A stretch of DNA of 64,000 nt from Azohydromonas australica DSM 1124 (lineage in GTDB: Bacteria; Pseudomonadota; Gammaproteobacteria; Burkholderiales; Burkholderiaceae_C): assembly GCF_000430725.1 (NCBI RefSeq), contig NZ_AUMO01000044.1:94849-158848 (forward strand), read 5' to 3'. A model generated the notes under the pieces. The model saw only the letters and a list, made by a program, of their open reading frames with translations, did no database searches and was not told where the DNA came from. Shown one piece after another: positions 9,492-18,468 of this stretch. A program made the translations under genes and the position numbers. How positions within the stretch are numbered: position 1 is the stretch's first letter; each line of letters starts with the position of its first letter.

Positions 9492-10902
9492 GGCGAGCTT
9501 GCGCGAAGCGCTCGCTGCGCTCGCGCAGTGCCTGCAGGCCCTCGGCCGGCAAGCGGCCCTGCGGCGCGTGCAGCAGGTGGATGCGGCGGAAGTCGCAGGT
9601 GAAGCCGCTGAAGATCCGCTCGTAGCCGCTGCGGTCCGGCGCCGTGTCGTCGATGCCCACGGGCAGCACGAAGCTGTCGTTGACGCGCATCGCCCGCACC
9701 ACGGCCTTGCGCCACTCCTCCCAGAACACGCCCTCGCGGCGCCGGTCGGCCTGGTGCGAGAGCACCGGCATGAAGAAGTCGCAGTGCTCGATGGCCTCCT
9801 CGATGCGGTCGGACCAGTCGTCGCCGGCCACGAGCTTGTGCTGGTCGAACCACACGTCGCCGAAGCCCGCCTGCAGCAGCGCATCGGCCAGGCGACGCGC
9901 CGCCTCGCGGTCCTCGCTGGCGTAGCTGACGAACACGGTGGGCTGCCGTACGCCGGCCACGGTCGCGGCGGCTGCCGCAGCCAGGGCCGGGGCGTTGCCG
10001 GCCGGCGGCCTCGCCACCCCCACGCACAGCGCTTCGAGCTCGCCGATGAACTCCTGCGGCGACCACGGGAACACGCAGGCGTTGGGGTTGAAGCGGGCCA
10101 GGAAGGAGTTCAGCAGCGCGTCCTGCGTGTCCGCGGCGAAGAACTCCATCTTCTTCTCCGGCCAGGACAACCGCTTCTCGTTGGCCACGCGCAGGAAGGC
10201 GCGGCCGAGCCAGTCCGGCAGGTTGCAGCCCAGCAGCAGCAGGTCGCGGCTGCGCAGCTCGGCCAGCAGGCTGGGCGCGCGGCGGGGGCCGTACTCCTGG
10301 AACTGGTAGAAGTATTCGAGCGCGTCCTCCTCGTGGATGGCCAGGTGGTGGCCGGGGGCGCTGCGGCCCAGCGGGAAGAACACGCGCACGGCGCCGGCGC
10401 GCGGCAGGATGTCCACCGGCTGCGAGCTGTCGGCCGTGGGCGCGAAGGCGCCGATGTCCACCTCGCGGCCGGGCAGCCGGCGCAGGGCCTCCACCAGCAG
10501 CTCGTCCGGCGTGAGGCAGACATAGAGGTCGAAGGCATCCAGCCGCGCCAGCCGGTCCAGCAGCGGCGCGGCCAGCACCTGCGCCGCCAGCCGCTTGATG
10601 GTGGCGGACACGCAGCGGCGCAGCCGCTCGGTGCTGGATTCGCGCCTTTCGGCCAGCACCTGCGCCACGGCCTGGTGCAGCGGCCAGCCGCCGCCCTTGG
10701 CGCCGGCCGGCACCTCGGCCGGGGAGCAGCCGTAGGTGCGCAGCAGCTCCTCGGCCACGAGGCGGTAGAAGGGCACGCCGCGCCGCCGCCCGGTGCCGTC
10801 GTCCACCTCGACTTCCAGCATCTCGGGGCCGATGACCGGCACCACGCCGCGCTGGCCCAGGGCCAGGGCCAGGCTCTCCCGGCTGGTCAGCAGGCTGTCC
10901 AT
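9484..10902 (-). CDS. SIR2-like / TIR fusion protein
   Basis: A 472-aa protein. Residues about 1-300 resemble the SIR2-like fold of bacterial conflict proteins: VVPVIGPEML where the GAG loop is expected, FDLYVCLTPDELLVEAL aligning with the TTNYD strand, VFFPLGRSAPGHHLAIHEED aligning with the LHG segment, and LLLLGCNLPDWLGRAFLR near the end. Several residues needed for NAD handling appear replaced. Residues 321-430 form a TIR domain: TVFVSYASEDREAARRLAD, VWFDQHKLVAGDDW, and FWEEWRKA, whose Glu395 or Glu396 is a plausible NADase glutamate. The start at 10902 (MDSLLTSRES) removes a low-complexity extension. It is the first gene of the pair with the STAND ATPase. Confidence 0.85.
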   Translation of the reverse strand: MDSLLTSRESLALALGQRGVVPVIGPEMLEVEVDDGTGRRRGVPFYRLVAEELLRTYGCSPAEVPAGAKGGGWPLHQAVAQVLAERRESSTERLRRCVSATIKRLAAQVLAAPLLDRLARLDAFDLYVCLTPDELLVEALRRLPGREVDIGAFAPTADSSQPVDILPRAGAVRVFFPLGRSAPGHHLAIHEEDALEYFYQFQEYGPRRAPSLLAELRSRDLLLLGCNLPDWLGRAFLRVANEKRLSWPEKKMEFFAADTQDALLNSFLARFNPNACVFPWSPQEFIGELEALCVGVARPPAGNAPALAAAAAATVAGVRQPTVFVSYASEDREAARRLADALLQAGFGDVWFDQHKLVAGDDWSDRIEEAIEHCDFFMPVLSHQADRRREGVFWEEWRKAVVRAMRVNDSFVLPVGIDDTAPDRSGYERIFSGFTCDFRRIHLLHAPQGRLPAEGLQALRERSERFAQARHD

Positions 10903-11131
10903 GCGCGGGCCCGGCTCGAAGACGTGCGGACGGGCACCGGCGTCATGCGCAGGCCTGTTTCCGGGCCGGCGCCGCGGCGCATCGGCACGCCACCGGCGCG
11001 GCTGCCGCCTCTGGGCTCGATGGGGTGAAGCATGGGTCGGCCCTCCTGCTCGGCCCACTGTAGCGCCGTGCCGGGCCGAGGCAAGGACGCGGCGCGGCAC
11101 GCGTCCCGCGCGTGCCGCCGCGGGCGGCCCT

Positions 11132-12043
11132 TCAGCGCCGGCGGTTGAGCAGCGCCACGCCGGCGAGCACCAGCACCGTGCCCATCACCACGCCCGGCGT
11201 GATGGGCTCGTCCAAGATCAGCACGCCCATGGCGATGGTGCTCATGGGGCCGATCATCCCGGTCTGCGCCGCCGCGCCCGGGCCGATGCGCTCGATGGCC
11301 ATCATCACCATGAGCACCGGCGCGAAGGTGCAGGCCGTGGCGTTGAGCAGCGACAGCCACCACACCGCCGGCGCCAGGTCGGCCAGCGCCCCCACCGGGC
11401 GCAGCAGCAGGTACTGCGCAATGCACAGCACGCAGGCCACGCTGGTGGCCAGCCCCGTGAGTCGCAGCGCGCCCAGGCGCCGCACCTCCTCGCCGGAGTA
11501 GGTCAGATACAGCGCATAGCTCAGCGCGCTACCCAGCACCAGCAGCAGCCCCAGCCCGGCCTGCGTGCCGGCGAACTGCGCCTCCTGCCCGAAGGCCACC
11601 AGCACGCCGGCGTAGCTCACGCCCATGGCGACCCACTGGCGGCGGTTGGTGCGGCGCCCGAACAGCAGCCAGCCCAGCAGCAGCACCAGGGTCGGATTGA
11701 GGTAGAGCACCAGCCGCTCCAGGCTGGCGCTGACGTACTGCAGGCCCAGGAAGTCGAGGTAGCTGGCGAGGTAGTAGCCGCTGAAGCCCAGCAGCACGAC
11801 GGCGCGCCAGTCGCGCCGCGTCAGCGCCGGGCGCCCGCGCCCGGCCCAGGCCGCCAGCAGCAGGAACAGCGGCAGCGCGAACAGCATGCGCAGCATGATC
11901 ACCGTCACCGCATCGGTGCCGTAGCGGTAGGCGAGCTTGACGATGATGGCCTTGCCGGAAAAGGCGGTGGCGCCACCGGCAGCGAGAAGCAGCCCGGGCC
12001 ACTGGCGCTGCTGCGTGCCGGTGCCGGGAGAGGTTGCAGACAT
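11132..12043 (-). CDS. EamA/DMT-family transporter
   Basis: A 303-aa inner-membrane protein with about ten hydrophobic helices and the duplicated EamA layout of drug/metabolite transporters. The first repeat begins GGATAFSGKAIIVKLAYRYG and the second half has GLLLVLGSALSYALYLTYSGEEV. It ends in a short basic tail LNRRR. The start at 12043 (MSATSPGTG) is chosen because the longer reading adds only unstructured residues. Substrates of this family are diverse (amino acids, sugars, antibiotics) and cannot be assigned here. No operon partner is obvious; the next gene upstream is 103 bp away. Confidence 0.9.
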   Translation of the reverse strand: MSATSPGTGTQQRQWPGLLLAAGGATAFSGKAIIVKLAYRYGTDAVTVIMLRMLFALPLFLLLAAWAGRGRPALTRRDWRAVVLLGFSGYYLASYLDFLGLQYVSASLERLVLYLNPTLVLLLGWLLFGRRTNRRQWVAMGVSYAGVLVAFGQEAQFAGTQAGLGLLLVLGSALSYALYLTYSGEEVRRLGALRLTGLATSVACVLCIAQYLLLRPVGALADLAPAVWWLSLLNATACTFAPVLMVMMAIERIGPGAAAQTGMIGPMSTIAMGVLILDEPITPGVVMGTVLVLAGVALLNRRR

Positions 12044-12146
12044 CGGGCGGATTCTAGGGAGAGCGCTCCGGCACGGCCTTCGCGACTGGACAAGTCCCGC
12101 TTGCATGTGGTTGCGCTGGCAACCTGCGCGTGGCGCGCAGTCGGCC

Positions 12147-13967
12147 TCAGCCCTTCAGCGTGGCGCGCAGCGCCGCCATGCGGCCGTGCAGCCCGGCCAC
12201 CGCGGCCAGCACCGGGTTGGACTCCAGCGCGTACAGCTCCAGCTCGGCGGCGGCGAGGTCCCCGTCCGCCCGCAGGCATTCGGCCAGCCGCACGCGCGCC
12301 TCGGCCTCGCCCGCGGGCGCGCCCACCGCGTGCCAGTGGCGCACGGCCTGGCGCAGCTGCTGGATCGCCTCGGCATGCCGCTGCTCGTGCCAGTCCAGCT
12401 CGGCGCGGGCCTGCGCGGCCAGGCCCTGCAGGGCCTGCGGCGCCAGCAGCGGCGGGTCGGCCTCCAGCAGCCGCAGCGCCTCGCGCGCGCGCTCCGCCTC
12501 GCCGGCGGCCAGCGCGGCATGCACCAGCGCGCACAGCAGCTGTGCCCGCCGCTCGCACAGCGCCCAGTTGCTGTCGCCCAGCGCCCGCTCCAGCCCGCGC
12601 AGCGCCTGCTGCGGCTGGCCCTGCGCCAGCTGCAACCGTGCCAGGCCGGGCTGCGGCTCCCAGCCCAGGGCGTGGGCGCGGCGGAAAGCGGCCTCCGCGC
12701 CGGCCAGGTCGCCGCAAGTCAGCCGGATGTCGCCCAGCACCCGGTACGCATCGCCCTCGGCCCAGGGCGCCGCCTGCGCCAGCAGCGCGGCGGTCCGGTG
12801 GACCTCGTCCGCGGCGGCGACGAGGTCGCCGCGCACGCCGCGCACCTCGGCGCAGTAGAGGCGGCAGGTGCCGGGGAAGGCCGTCATCCGGCTGGCGCGG
12901 CACCAGTCGGCGAAGGCCTGCGTCCACTGCATCGCGCGCAGCCAGTCGCAGCGGTTGCGGCTGGCCGTGATGACGGAGCAGTACACCCAGCCCACCACCC
13001 ACAGGCTCACGCCGCCCAGGCGGATGGCGGCCGCCGCCTCCTCGTGCTGTTCGCAGGCCGCGGCATAGTCGCCCAGCGCCATCAGCGCCTGCCCCCGGTA
13101 GGCCAGCCCCAGGCATTCGACGTCGGCGTTGCCCAGCGCCCGGCCCAGCGCCAGCGCCGCGTCGGCATGGCGCAGCGAGGCGCCCAGGTCGCCCAGGGCC
13201 AGCGCCAGCCGGCTCGACATCCAGGCGTGGTGCCCCTGCTCGGCGCAGGGCGGCAGGCCGTCGAGCCAGCGCACGGCGCGGCGCAGCAGCCCGCCGGCCA
13301 GTGCCGGCTCCATCCGGTCGGTGCGGATCTGCACCAGCAGCAGCACCGCGCGCGCGGCCCCCAGGGCGTCGCCCGCCTCGGCCTGGCGGGCCGCGGCGCG
13401 TTCCAGCGGCTCCAGCACGCTCGCGCCCTGCCCGGCGCTGATGGCCACGCGGCCCCACGCCAGCAGTTCCTCGGGCGGCAACCCGCCGTGCGCCTGCGCC
13501 CGCGCATAGGCCTCGCAGGCCGCGTCCCAGTCGCAGCGCGCGCAGGCTGCGCGGGCCTCGGCCAGGGCGCCTTCATCCCCACCGGCCGCCACGGCGGCGG
13601 ACGCATCGCCCTCGGCCTCGGGCTCGGCGCCTTCCGGCGCGCAGAAGCGGTAGCCCAGGCGGGCATAGGTGCGCACCGCCTGCCCCAGGCCGGCCTCGGC
13701 CAGCGCGGCGCGCGCCAGGCTGACGCTGCGCTGCAGCGCGTTGTCCACCACCACGCTGCCCGGCCACAGCGCGGCCAGCAGCTCTTCCTTGGGCACCACG
13801 CGGTCGCGATGCCGCACCAGGTAGCACAGCACCTCGAACACGCGCGGCTGCAGCAGCACCTCGCGGCCTTGCACCAGCAGCGCGCGGCGCGCTTCGTCCA
13901 GCTCGCAGGCGCCGAAGCGCCAGCGGCGCGCGCCCGGCGGCGTGGGAGGCGGGAGGGAGGCATCCAT
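12147..13967 (-). CDS. Winged-helix regulator with TPR-like C-terminal region
   Basis: A 606-aa protein. Residues about 13-110 form an OmpR/CadC-type winged helix: RWRFGACELDEARRALLV, PRVFEVLCYLVRHRDRVVPKEELLAALWPG, and the wing ending VRTYARLGYRF. No receiver domain and no ATPase P-loop is seen. The remaining roughly 480 residues are Ala/Leu/Arg-rich helical pairs resembling tetratricopeptide repeats (for example ALGDYAAACEQHEEAAAAI). It is divergent from the DUF4242 gene with 191 bp between them. Winged-helix/TPR regulators beside small DUF4242 proteins are a recurring arrangement, so control of that neighbour is a reasonable inference. Confidence 0.82.
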   Translation of the reverse strand: MDASLPPPTPPGARRWRFGACELDEARRALLVQGREVLLQPRVFEVLCYLVRHRDRVVPKEELLAALWPGSVVVDNALQRSVSLARAALAEAGLGQAVRTYARLGYRFCAPEGAEPEAEGDASAAVAAGGDEGALAEARAACARCDWDAACEAYARAQAHGGLPPEELLAWGRVAISAGQGASVLEPLERAAARQAEAGDALGAARAVLLLVQIRTDRMEPALAGGLLRRAVRWLDGLPPCAEQGHHAWMSSRLALALGDLGASLRHADAALALGRALGNADVECLGLAYRGQALMALGDYAAACEQHEEAAAAIRLGGVSLWVVGWVYCSVITASRNRCDWLRAMQWTQAFADWCRASRMTAFPGTCRLYCAEVRGVRGDLVAAADEVHRTAALLAQAAPWAEGDAYRVLGDIRLTCGDLAGAEAAFRRAHALGWEPQPGLARLQLAQGQPQQALRGLERALGDSNWALCERRAQLLCALVHAALAAGEAERAREALRLLEADPPLLAPQALQGLAAQARAELDWHEQRHAEAIQQLRQAVRHWHAVGAPAGEAEARVRLAECLRADGDLAAAELELYALESNPVLAAVAGLHGRMAALRATLKG

Positions 13968-14158
13968 GGCGGCGGGAAAAGTATCAGGAATCGATCAGCG
14001 CGCGCGAAGGACTTATGGCGACCCGGTTTCTAGTCTTGGGACAAGGCTGCAGCGGCGATGGAAACCCTCCACCCCCGGCCCGCCGCCCGACCGGCCAACT
14101 CCACGGCCCGATCGGGCGACCGCCTCCAACACCGCCGTGGACATCCCCAGGAGACAGC

Positions 14159-14752
14159 ATGAACACCTTCACCATCCGCCGCCGCGGCATCGCCGCCACC
14201 CAGGCCGACATGGACGCCGCGCTGGAGCGGCTGCGCGCCCTGGACCAGGGCTCGGAGCGCACACATTGGATCCGCACTTACGTGCTGCGCGAGGCCGACG
14301 GCCGCTTCGGCACCCGCTGCGTGTTCCAGGCCACCGACGCCGCCGCGCTGCGCGAGCATGCCGCGCTGGCCGGGATGCCGGCCGAGGAGATCCTGCCCGC
14401 AGCCGACACCGTGCTCATCCGCCCCGACGCGCCGGTGAACGTCTACCAGATCCGCCGCCCGCACCACTGGTCCTGCGCCGACGACCTGAAGGCCACGGCC
14501 GCGGTCTCGCGCCGCGTGGGCGACACCGAGATGGCGGACAAGGTGAGCTGGCTGCGCAGCTACGTGGTCCACGAGTCCGACGGCACGCTGGGCACGGTGT
14601 GCATCTACCAGGGCGTGGACGCGCAGGCGATCCGCGAGCACGCCGCGCGCGTGGGCATGCCGGCCGAGGACATCGCGCCGGTCGTCGCCTGCGTCGTGCA
14701 GCGCGCGGACCCGATGGCGCAGCCGGCCGCAACGCAGGCGGCCACGGCCTGA
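14159..14752 (+). CDS. Tandem DUF4242 (SCO4226-like) protein
   Basis: A 197-aa protein made of two related halves. Each contains a WIRTYVL/WLRSYVV strand followed by READGRFGTRC or HESDGTLGTVC, then an IREHA helix and a GMPAEEI turn. This is the ferredoxin-like DUF4242 fold; the structurally known member SCO4226 binds nickel as a dimer, so the duplication may build an internal dimer. No signal peptide is present. The ATG at 14159 has AGGAGAC just upstream. It is divergent from the winged-helix regulator. Biochemical role unknown; nickel binding is suggested only by the family. Confidence 0.8.
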   Translation: MNTFTIRRRGIAATQADMDAALERLRALDQGSERTHWIRTYVLREADGRFGTRCVFQATDAAALREHAALAGMPAEEILPAADTVLIRPDAPVNVYQIRRPHHWSCADDLKATAAVSRRVGDTEMADKVSWLRSYVVHESDGTLGTVCIYQGVDAQAIREHAARVGMPAEDIAPVVACVVQRADPMAQPAATQAATA

Positions 14753-14774
14753 GGCTCCGCCCGCCCGGCCGGCC

Positions 14775-15452
14775 CTACCGGTGCTTCGTCACCCCCACCC
14801 GCGCGCACATGTCGCGCACCGGGCAGGTGGAGCAGCGCGGCAGGCTGGGCGTGCACACGTGCTTGCCGAAGGGCACCAGCAGCGCGTTGATCTCGATCCA
14901 GTGCTCGCGCGGCAGTTGCCGCTCCAGCACTGCCAGCGTCCCTTCGGGCGCGCGGGCCTGCGCGTAGCCCCAGCGGTTGGTGATGCGGTGCACGTGGATG
15001 TCCACGCCGATGCGCGGCTGCCCGCAGGCGATGCCCAGCACCAGGTTCGCGCACTTGGGCCCCACGCCGCGAAAGCCCAGCAGCACCGCTTCGTCGCAGG
15101 GCAGCTCACCGCCGTGGCGCGCCACCACCTCGCTCGCGATGGCGTGGATCTGCGCCGCCTTGGGCTCGTGGAAGGTGCTGTCGGCGATGGCGGCGTCGAT
15201 GTCCGCCACGCTCAGCGCCGCCACCGCCGCGGGCGTGCGCGCCAGGCCGAAGAAGCGCCGCGCGCACACCAGCGTGGTCTCGTCGCGGGTGCGGATGGAC
15301 AGCATGCAGGCCACCAGCTGCTCGAAGGCCGACGTGAAACCCTCGTCGTGCAGCTCGAACAGCGCCGCCTTGGGATAGGGCCGCACCGCCACCTCGATGC
15401 GCCGCAGCGCCTCGGTGACGTCGAAGGGCTTCGAGGCGGCGGGCGTGTCCAT
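14775..15452 (-). CDS. Endonuclease III-like HhH-GPD DNA glycosylase
   Basis: A 225-aa base-excision enzyme of the Nth group. The helix-hairpin-helix is GFRGVGPKCANLVLG with a lysine at the catalytic-lysine position, followed by VDIHVHRITNRWG with the catalytic aspartate. The C-terminus carries the [4Fe-4S] cysteines in C-x6-C-x2-C-x5-C spacing (CTPSLPRCSTCPVRDMC). Variations such as SIRTRDETTL in place of the usual SAQTTD suggest a paralogue rather than the housekeeping Nth. It follows opgD on the same strand with a 17-bp gap. Confidence 0.9.
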   Translation of the reverse strand: MDTPAASKPFDVTEALRRIEVAVRPYPKAALFELHDEGFTSAFEQLVACMLSIRTRDETTLVCARRFFGLARTPAAVAALSVADIDAAIADSTFHEPKAAQIHAIASEVVARHGGELPCDEAVLLGFRGVGPKCANLVLGIACGQPRIGVDIHVHRITNRWGYAQARAPEGTLAVLERQLPREHWIEINALLVPFGKHVCTPSLPRCSTCPVRDMCARVGVTKHR

Positions 15453-15469
15453 GGCGGCGGGCTCCGGGC

Positions 15470-17056
15470 TCAGAACGAGCGCTGTGCCGCGGCTGGCGGC
15501 GTCCACTGGTAGCTCCAGGTCTCGCTCATGGCGCGGCCCTTGTAGCGCAGGAACAGCCGCAGCTCGACGGGATCGACCAGGTCGTCGGTGGGGCGCAGGT
15601 CGAAGCTCGCGCGCCAGCCGCGGATGGAGGCCAGCGGGCGCGCCGAGGTGATCTCGACGATGCCGCGCGAGGCGGTGATCACCGGCTCCAGCTCCGCCTG
15701 GCTGGCCAGCAGCTCGAAGTCGCCGCCGGCGAAATCGACCACGAAGCGCGTCGAGTAGTACTTGCGCTTCTGCCCCACGACGCCGCCCATGCCGGTGCGC
15801 GTGGCCACCACCTGCGCCATGCGCGGCGCCACCGGCAGCTGGGCGCCCCAGTGCAGCTGGTAGCTGAACAGCCGCTCCTCGCCCGGCACCAGCGGCTGGG
15901 CCGGGTTCCAGAACGCGACGATGTTGTCGTTGGTCTCGTCGTCGGTCGGGATCTCCACCAGCTGCACCTGCCCGCGGCCCCAGCCCGCCTTGGGCGTGAC
16001 CCAGAGGCTGGGCCGCCGGTCGTAGAACACGCCGTCGTCCTGGTAGTGGTCGAAGTTGCGGTCGCGCTGCAGCAGCCCGAAGCCGCGCGGGTTCTCGTCG
16101 GTGTAGGCCGAGAAGCGCAGCTGCTCGGGGTTGGTGAGCGGGCGCCACAGCCACTCGCCCTGCCCGCTCCAGATCGCCAGGCCGTCGGAATCGTGCACCT
16201 CGGGGCGCCAGTCGTTGGCGCGGCGCCGGTCGTTCTCGCCGTACTGGAACATGCTGGTCAGCGGCGCGAGGCCCAGCCGCTCCACGGCGCGGCGCGGGTA
16301 CAGCGCCGCGTCCACGTCCATCACCAGCGTGTTACCGGGACGGATGTCGAAGCGGTAGGCGCCGCTGACGCTGGGCGAGTCCAGCAGCGCGTACACCGTG
16401 AGCACGTCGTGGCCCGGCGCGGGGCGCTCGAACCAGAAGTCCGTGAACATCGGGAACTCTTCCGGGCGGCCCAGGCCGGTGTTGATGGCCAGGCCTCGCG
16501 CCGAGAGCCCGTACTGGCGCTCGCCGCCCACGGCGCGGAAGTAGCTCGCGCCCAGGAAAGCGGCGACGTCGCCGCGCCAGTCGGTGTGAAAGTTGACCCG
16601 GAAGCCGGCGAAGCCCAGGTCCTTGGGCAGCGAGCCGCCGCGCAGGCCGCTCTTGCCGTAGTCGAACAGGGCCGGGTCGTAGGCCAGCTCGCGCGCCTGC
16701 CCGTTCACGACCTCGTGCAGCTGCACGGCGGACTTGAAGAACAGGCCCAGGTGGAAGAACTTCAGGTGGAAGTTGCTCTGCGCGTCGTCGGCCCACAGGG
16801 CGTGGTCGTCACGGAAGCGGATGGCCTGGTACTGGTCCCAGTCCAGCGACTCCACTGCCTTGGGCAGCTCGGCGGGCGGCGCCTTGTACGGCGCCGCGGC
16901 CCGGGCGCGGGCCACGCCCTTGAGCCAGGCGTAGTCGAAGGGTTGGGAAGGCGCGGTGCCGGCGGGACTGCTGGCGGCGGGCGCCGCCCGGAGCGCGGGC
17001 CAGCAGGTGATGGTGGCGAGCGCGGTGGCGGCACGGGCGAAATCGCGGCGTTGCAT
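15470..17056 (-). CDS. opgD: Periplasmic glucan biosynthesis protein OpgD/MdoD
   Basis: A 528-aa OpgG/OpgD-family protein acting in the periplasm on osmoregulated glucan backbones. The N-terminus MQRRDFARAATALATI is a twin-arginine signal as in OpgD, cleaved near ALRAAPA. The mature protein starts with FDYAWLKGVARARAAAPY and has the family motifs DYGKSGLRGGSLPKDLGFAGF, RAVGGERQYGLSARGLAINT, LTSMFQYGEND, WRPEVHDSDGLAIW and FSYQLHWG. Length fits the family. There is no opgH in the window, so the glucan synthase must be elsewhere. The Tat signal favours OpgD over OpgG. Confidence 0.93.
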   Translation of the reverse strand: MQRRDFARAATALATITCWPALRAAPAASSPAGTAPSQPFDYAWLKGVARARAAAPYKAPPAELPKAVESLDWDQYQAIRFRDDHALWADDAQSNFHLKFFHLGLFFKSAVQLHEVVNGQARELAYDPALFDYGKSGLRGGSLPKDLGFAGFRVNFHTDWRGDVAAFLGASYFRAVGGERQYGLSARGLAINTGLGRPEEFPMFTDFWFERPAPGHDVLTVYALLDSPSVSGAYRFDIRPGNTLVMDVDAALYPRRAVERLGLAPLTSMFQYGENDRRRANDWRPEVHDSDGLAIWSGQGEWLWRPLTNPEQLRFSAYTDENPRGFGLLQRDRNFDHYQDDGVFYDRRPSLWVTPKAGWGRGQVQLVEIPTDDETNDNIVAFWNPAQPLVPGEERLFSYQLHWGAQLPVAPRMAQVVATRTGMGGVVGQKRKYYSTRFVVDFAGGDFELLASQAELEPVITASRGIVEITSARPLASIRGWRASFDLRPTDDLVDPVELRLFLRYKGRAMSETWSYQWTPPAAAQRSF

Positions 17057-17142
17057 CGGTTTCGTCGTTGGCTTGCTGCAGTTGGGACCGGCCCAGCATA
17101 GCCGGCCGGTTCGGGAAAGCCCGGTGCAGGGCTACGGCGCCG

Positions 17143-18468
17143 TCACAGCGAGCGCACGCACACACCGTAGCTGGCGGGGCAGCCCGTGCGCAGGCCGCCG
17201 GCGTTGTCGCGCCCGAAGGACTCGGACTTGAACATCCGCAGCACGTTGTTGTAGGGCTTGTGCGGCCCGCTCAGCGTGCGCGACCAGAACAGGTAGTTGG
17301 CGTGCAGCCGGTTCTGGGCGAACGCGTGCAGCTCCGTCACCTTGGGCGGCGAGTGCGGGCCGTTCTGGGAGCGGCTGATGTAGTTCTCCGGCTGCACCGA
17401 CGGGCCGATGGGCACCTTGCCCTGCGCCTGGTCGTAGAGCGGGTAGGTGTTGCGGTTGAGGTCGTGGTCGTTGAGGAAGGTGTCCGGGCCGCCCAGCGCC
17501 ACCGAGGCGTTGAGCATGTTGCGCACCAGCCCCGGCATGTAGCTGGACGGGAAGTTGATGAACTGCATCACCACGGTGTTGGGGAAGGCGCGGCGCGTGG
17601 CCGTGTTGACCTGTGCCAGGTTGCGGAAGAAATCATCGCTCTGCGCCTTGCTCAGCGGATTGACCGCCTGCCCCATGGCCGTCTCGTTGAAGGTCACGCC
17701 TTCGACGGCGTTGTTGAGGTTGAAGCGCCGGCCCATCGCGCTGGTCAGCGCGATGAGGCGGTCGCGCACCTGGCCGTTGTAGAGCGCGATGTTTTCGCCA
17801 TAGCGGTGGCTGGTGCCCAGGGTGGGCTTGGCGCTGATGCGGATCTTGTAGGCCCCGCCACCGTACTCGCGCGTGTACATGTACGAGGGCGCCGCGCGCA
17901 GGCCGGACTTGAAGGCCTTGGTCTCGATCATGATGAACACCCGCTTGCCGTAGGAGCGCGCCAGCGCCACGTCGCGGTCGATGGTGGCGAAGTTGTACTC
18001 GCCCTTGCGCGGCTCCAGCTGGCGCCAGCTGTAGCGCAGCAGCAGGCCCTTGACCTGCGGAACGCTCTTGATCTCGCGCAGCGCGGTATGCAGCGAACCC
18101 ACGTCGCGGCGGCTGAGCGCGACGTAGTGGCCCGGGTTCCACTTCACGCGCGTGCCGGCTGCGCGAGCCTCGGAGGACACCGGCGGCAGGCTAGCAATGA
18201 AGGCTTGCGCGGTGGCGTCGTCGTACTCCAGCTCCCAAGGCTGCGGGTCGAGCGAAGTGACGAGGTCGTCGTCGCCCTCATCCGCCGCGGCGGTGCCGCC
18301 TGCAGTGCTCAGGGCTTGGGCCGTCTCAAGCGATTGCGCCAGCTCCGGCGCCGATGCCGCTGCAAGCTCCTGCGGCGTGGCTTCTCCGCCACCGCCACAA
18401 GCTGTCAACGCGGCGGCGGCCAATATCGTGGAACTGCCCAGGAAAAGGCGCGAAAAAAGATTGCGCAT
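17143..18468 (-). CDS. Glycoside-hydrolase-like lipoprotein
   Basis: A 441-aa lipoprotein. The signal peptide ends in a lipobox LTAC with Cys24, followed by a glycine run and an acidic linker. From about residue 105 it looks like a TIM-barrel glycosidase: KGLLLRYSWRQLEPRKGEYNF, then AARSYG-like KRVFIMIETKAF, and EGVTFNETAMG with a possible catalytic acid. The exact family was not recognised. Base composition is lower in GC than the flanking genes and the upstream region is AT-rich. The EpsL-like barrel gene lies upstream on the same strand, so an exopolysaccharide role is plausible but unproven. Confidence 0.7.
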   Translation of the reverse strand: MRNLFSRLFLGSSTILAAAALTACGGGGEATPQELAAASAPELAQSLETAQALSTAGGTAAADEGDDDLVTSLDPQPWELEYDDATAQAFIASLPPVSSEARAAGTRVKWNPGHYVALSRRDVGSLHTALREIKSVPQVKGLLLRYSWRQLEPRKGEYNFATIDRDVALARSYGKRVFIMIETKAFKSGLRAAPSYMYTREYGGGAYKIRISAKPTLGTSHRYGENIALYNGQVRDRLIALTSAMGRRFNLNNAVEGVTFNETAMGQAVNPLSKAQSDDFFRNLAQVNTATRRAFPNTVVMQFINFPSSYMPGLVRNMLNASVALGGPDTFLNDHDLNRNTYPLYDQAQGKVPIGPSVQPENYISRSQNGPHSPPKVTELHAFAQNRLHANYLFWSRTLSGPHKPYNNVLRMFKSESFGRDNAGGLRTGCPASYGVCVRSL

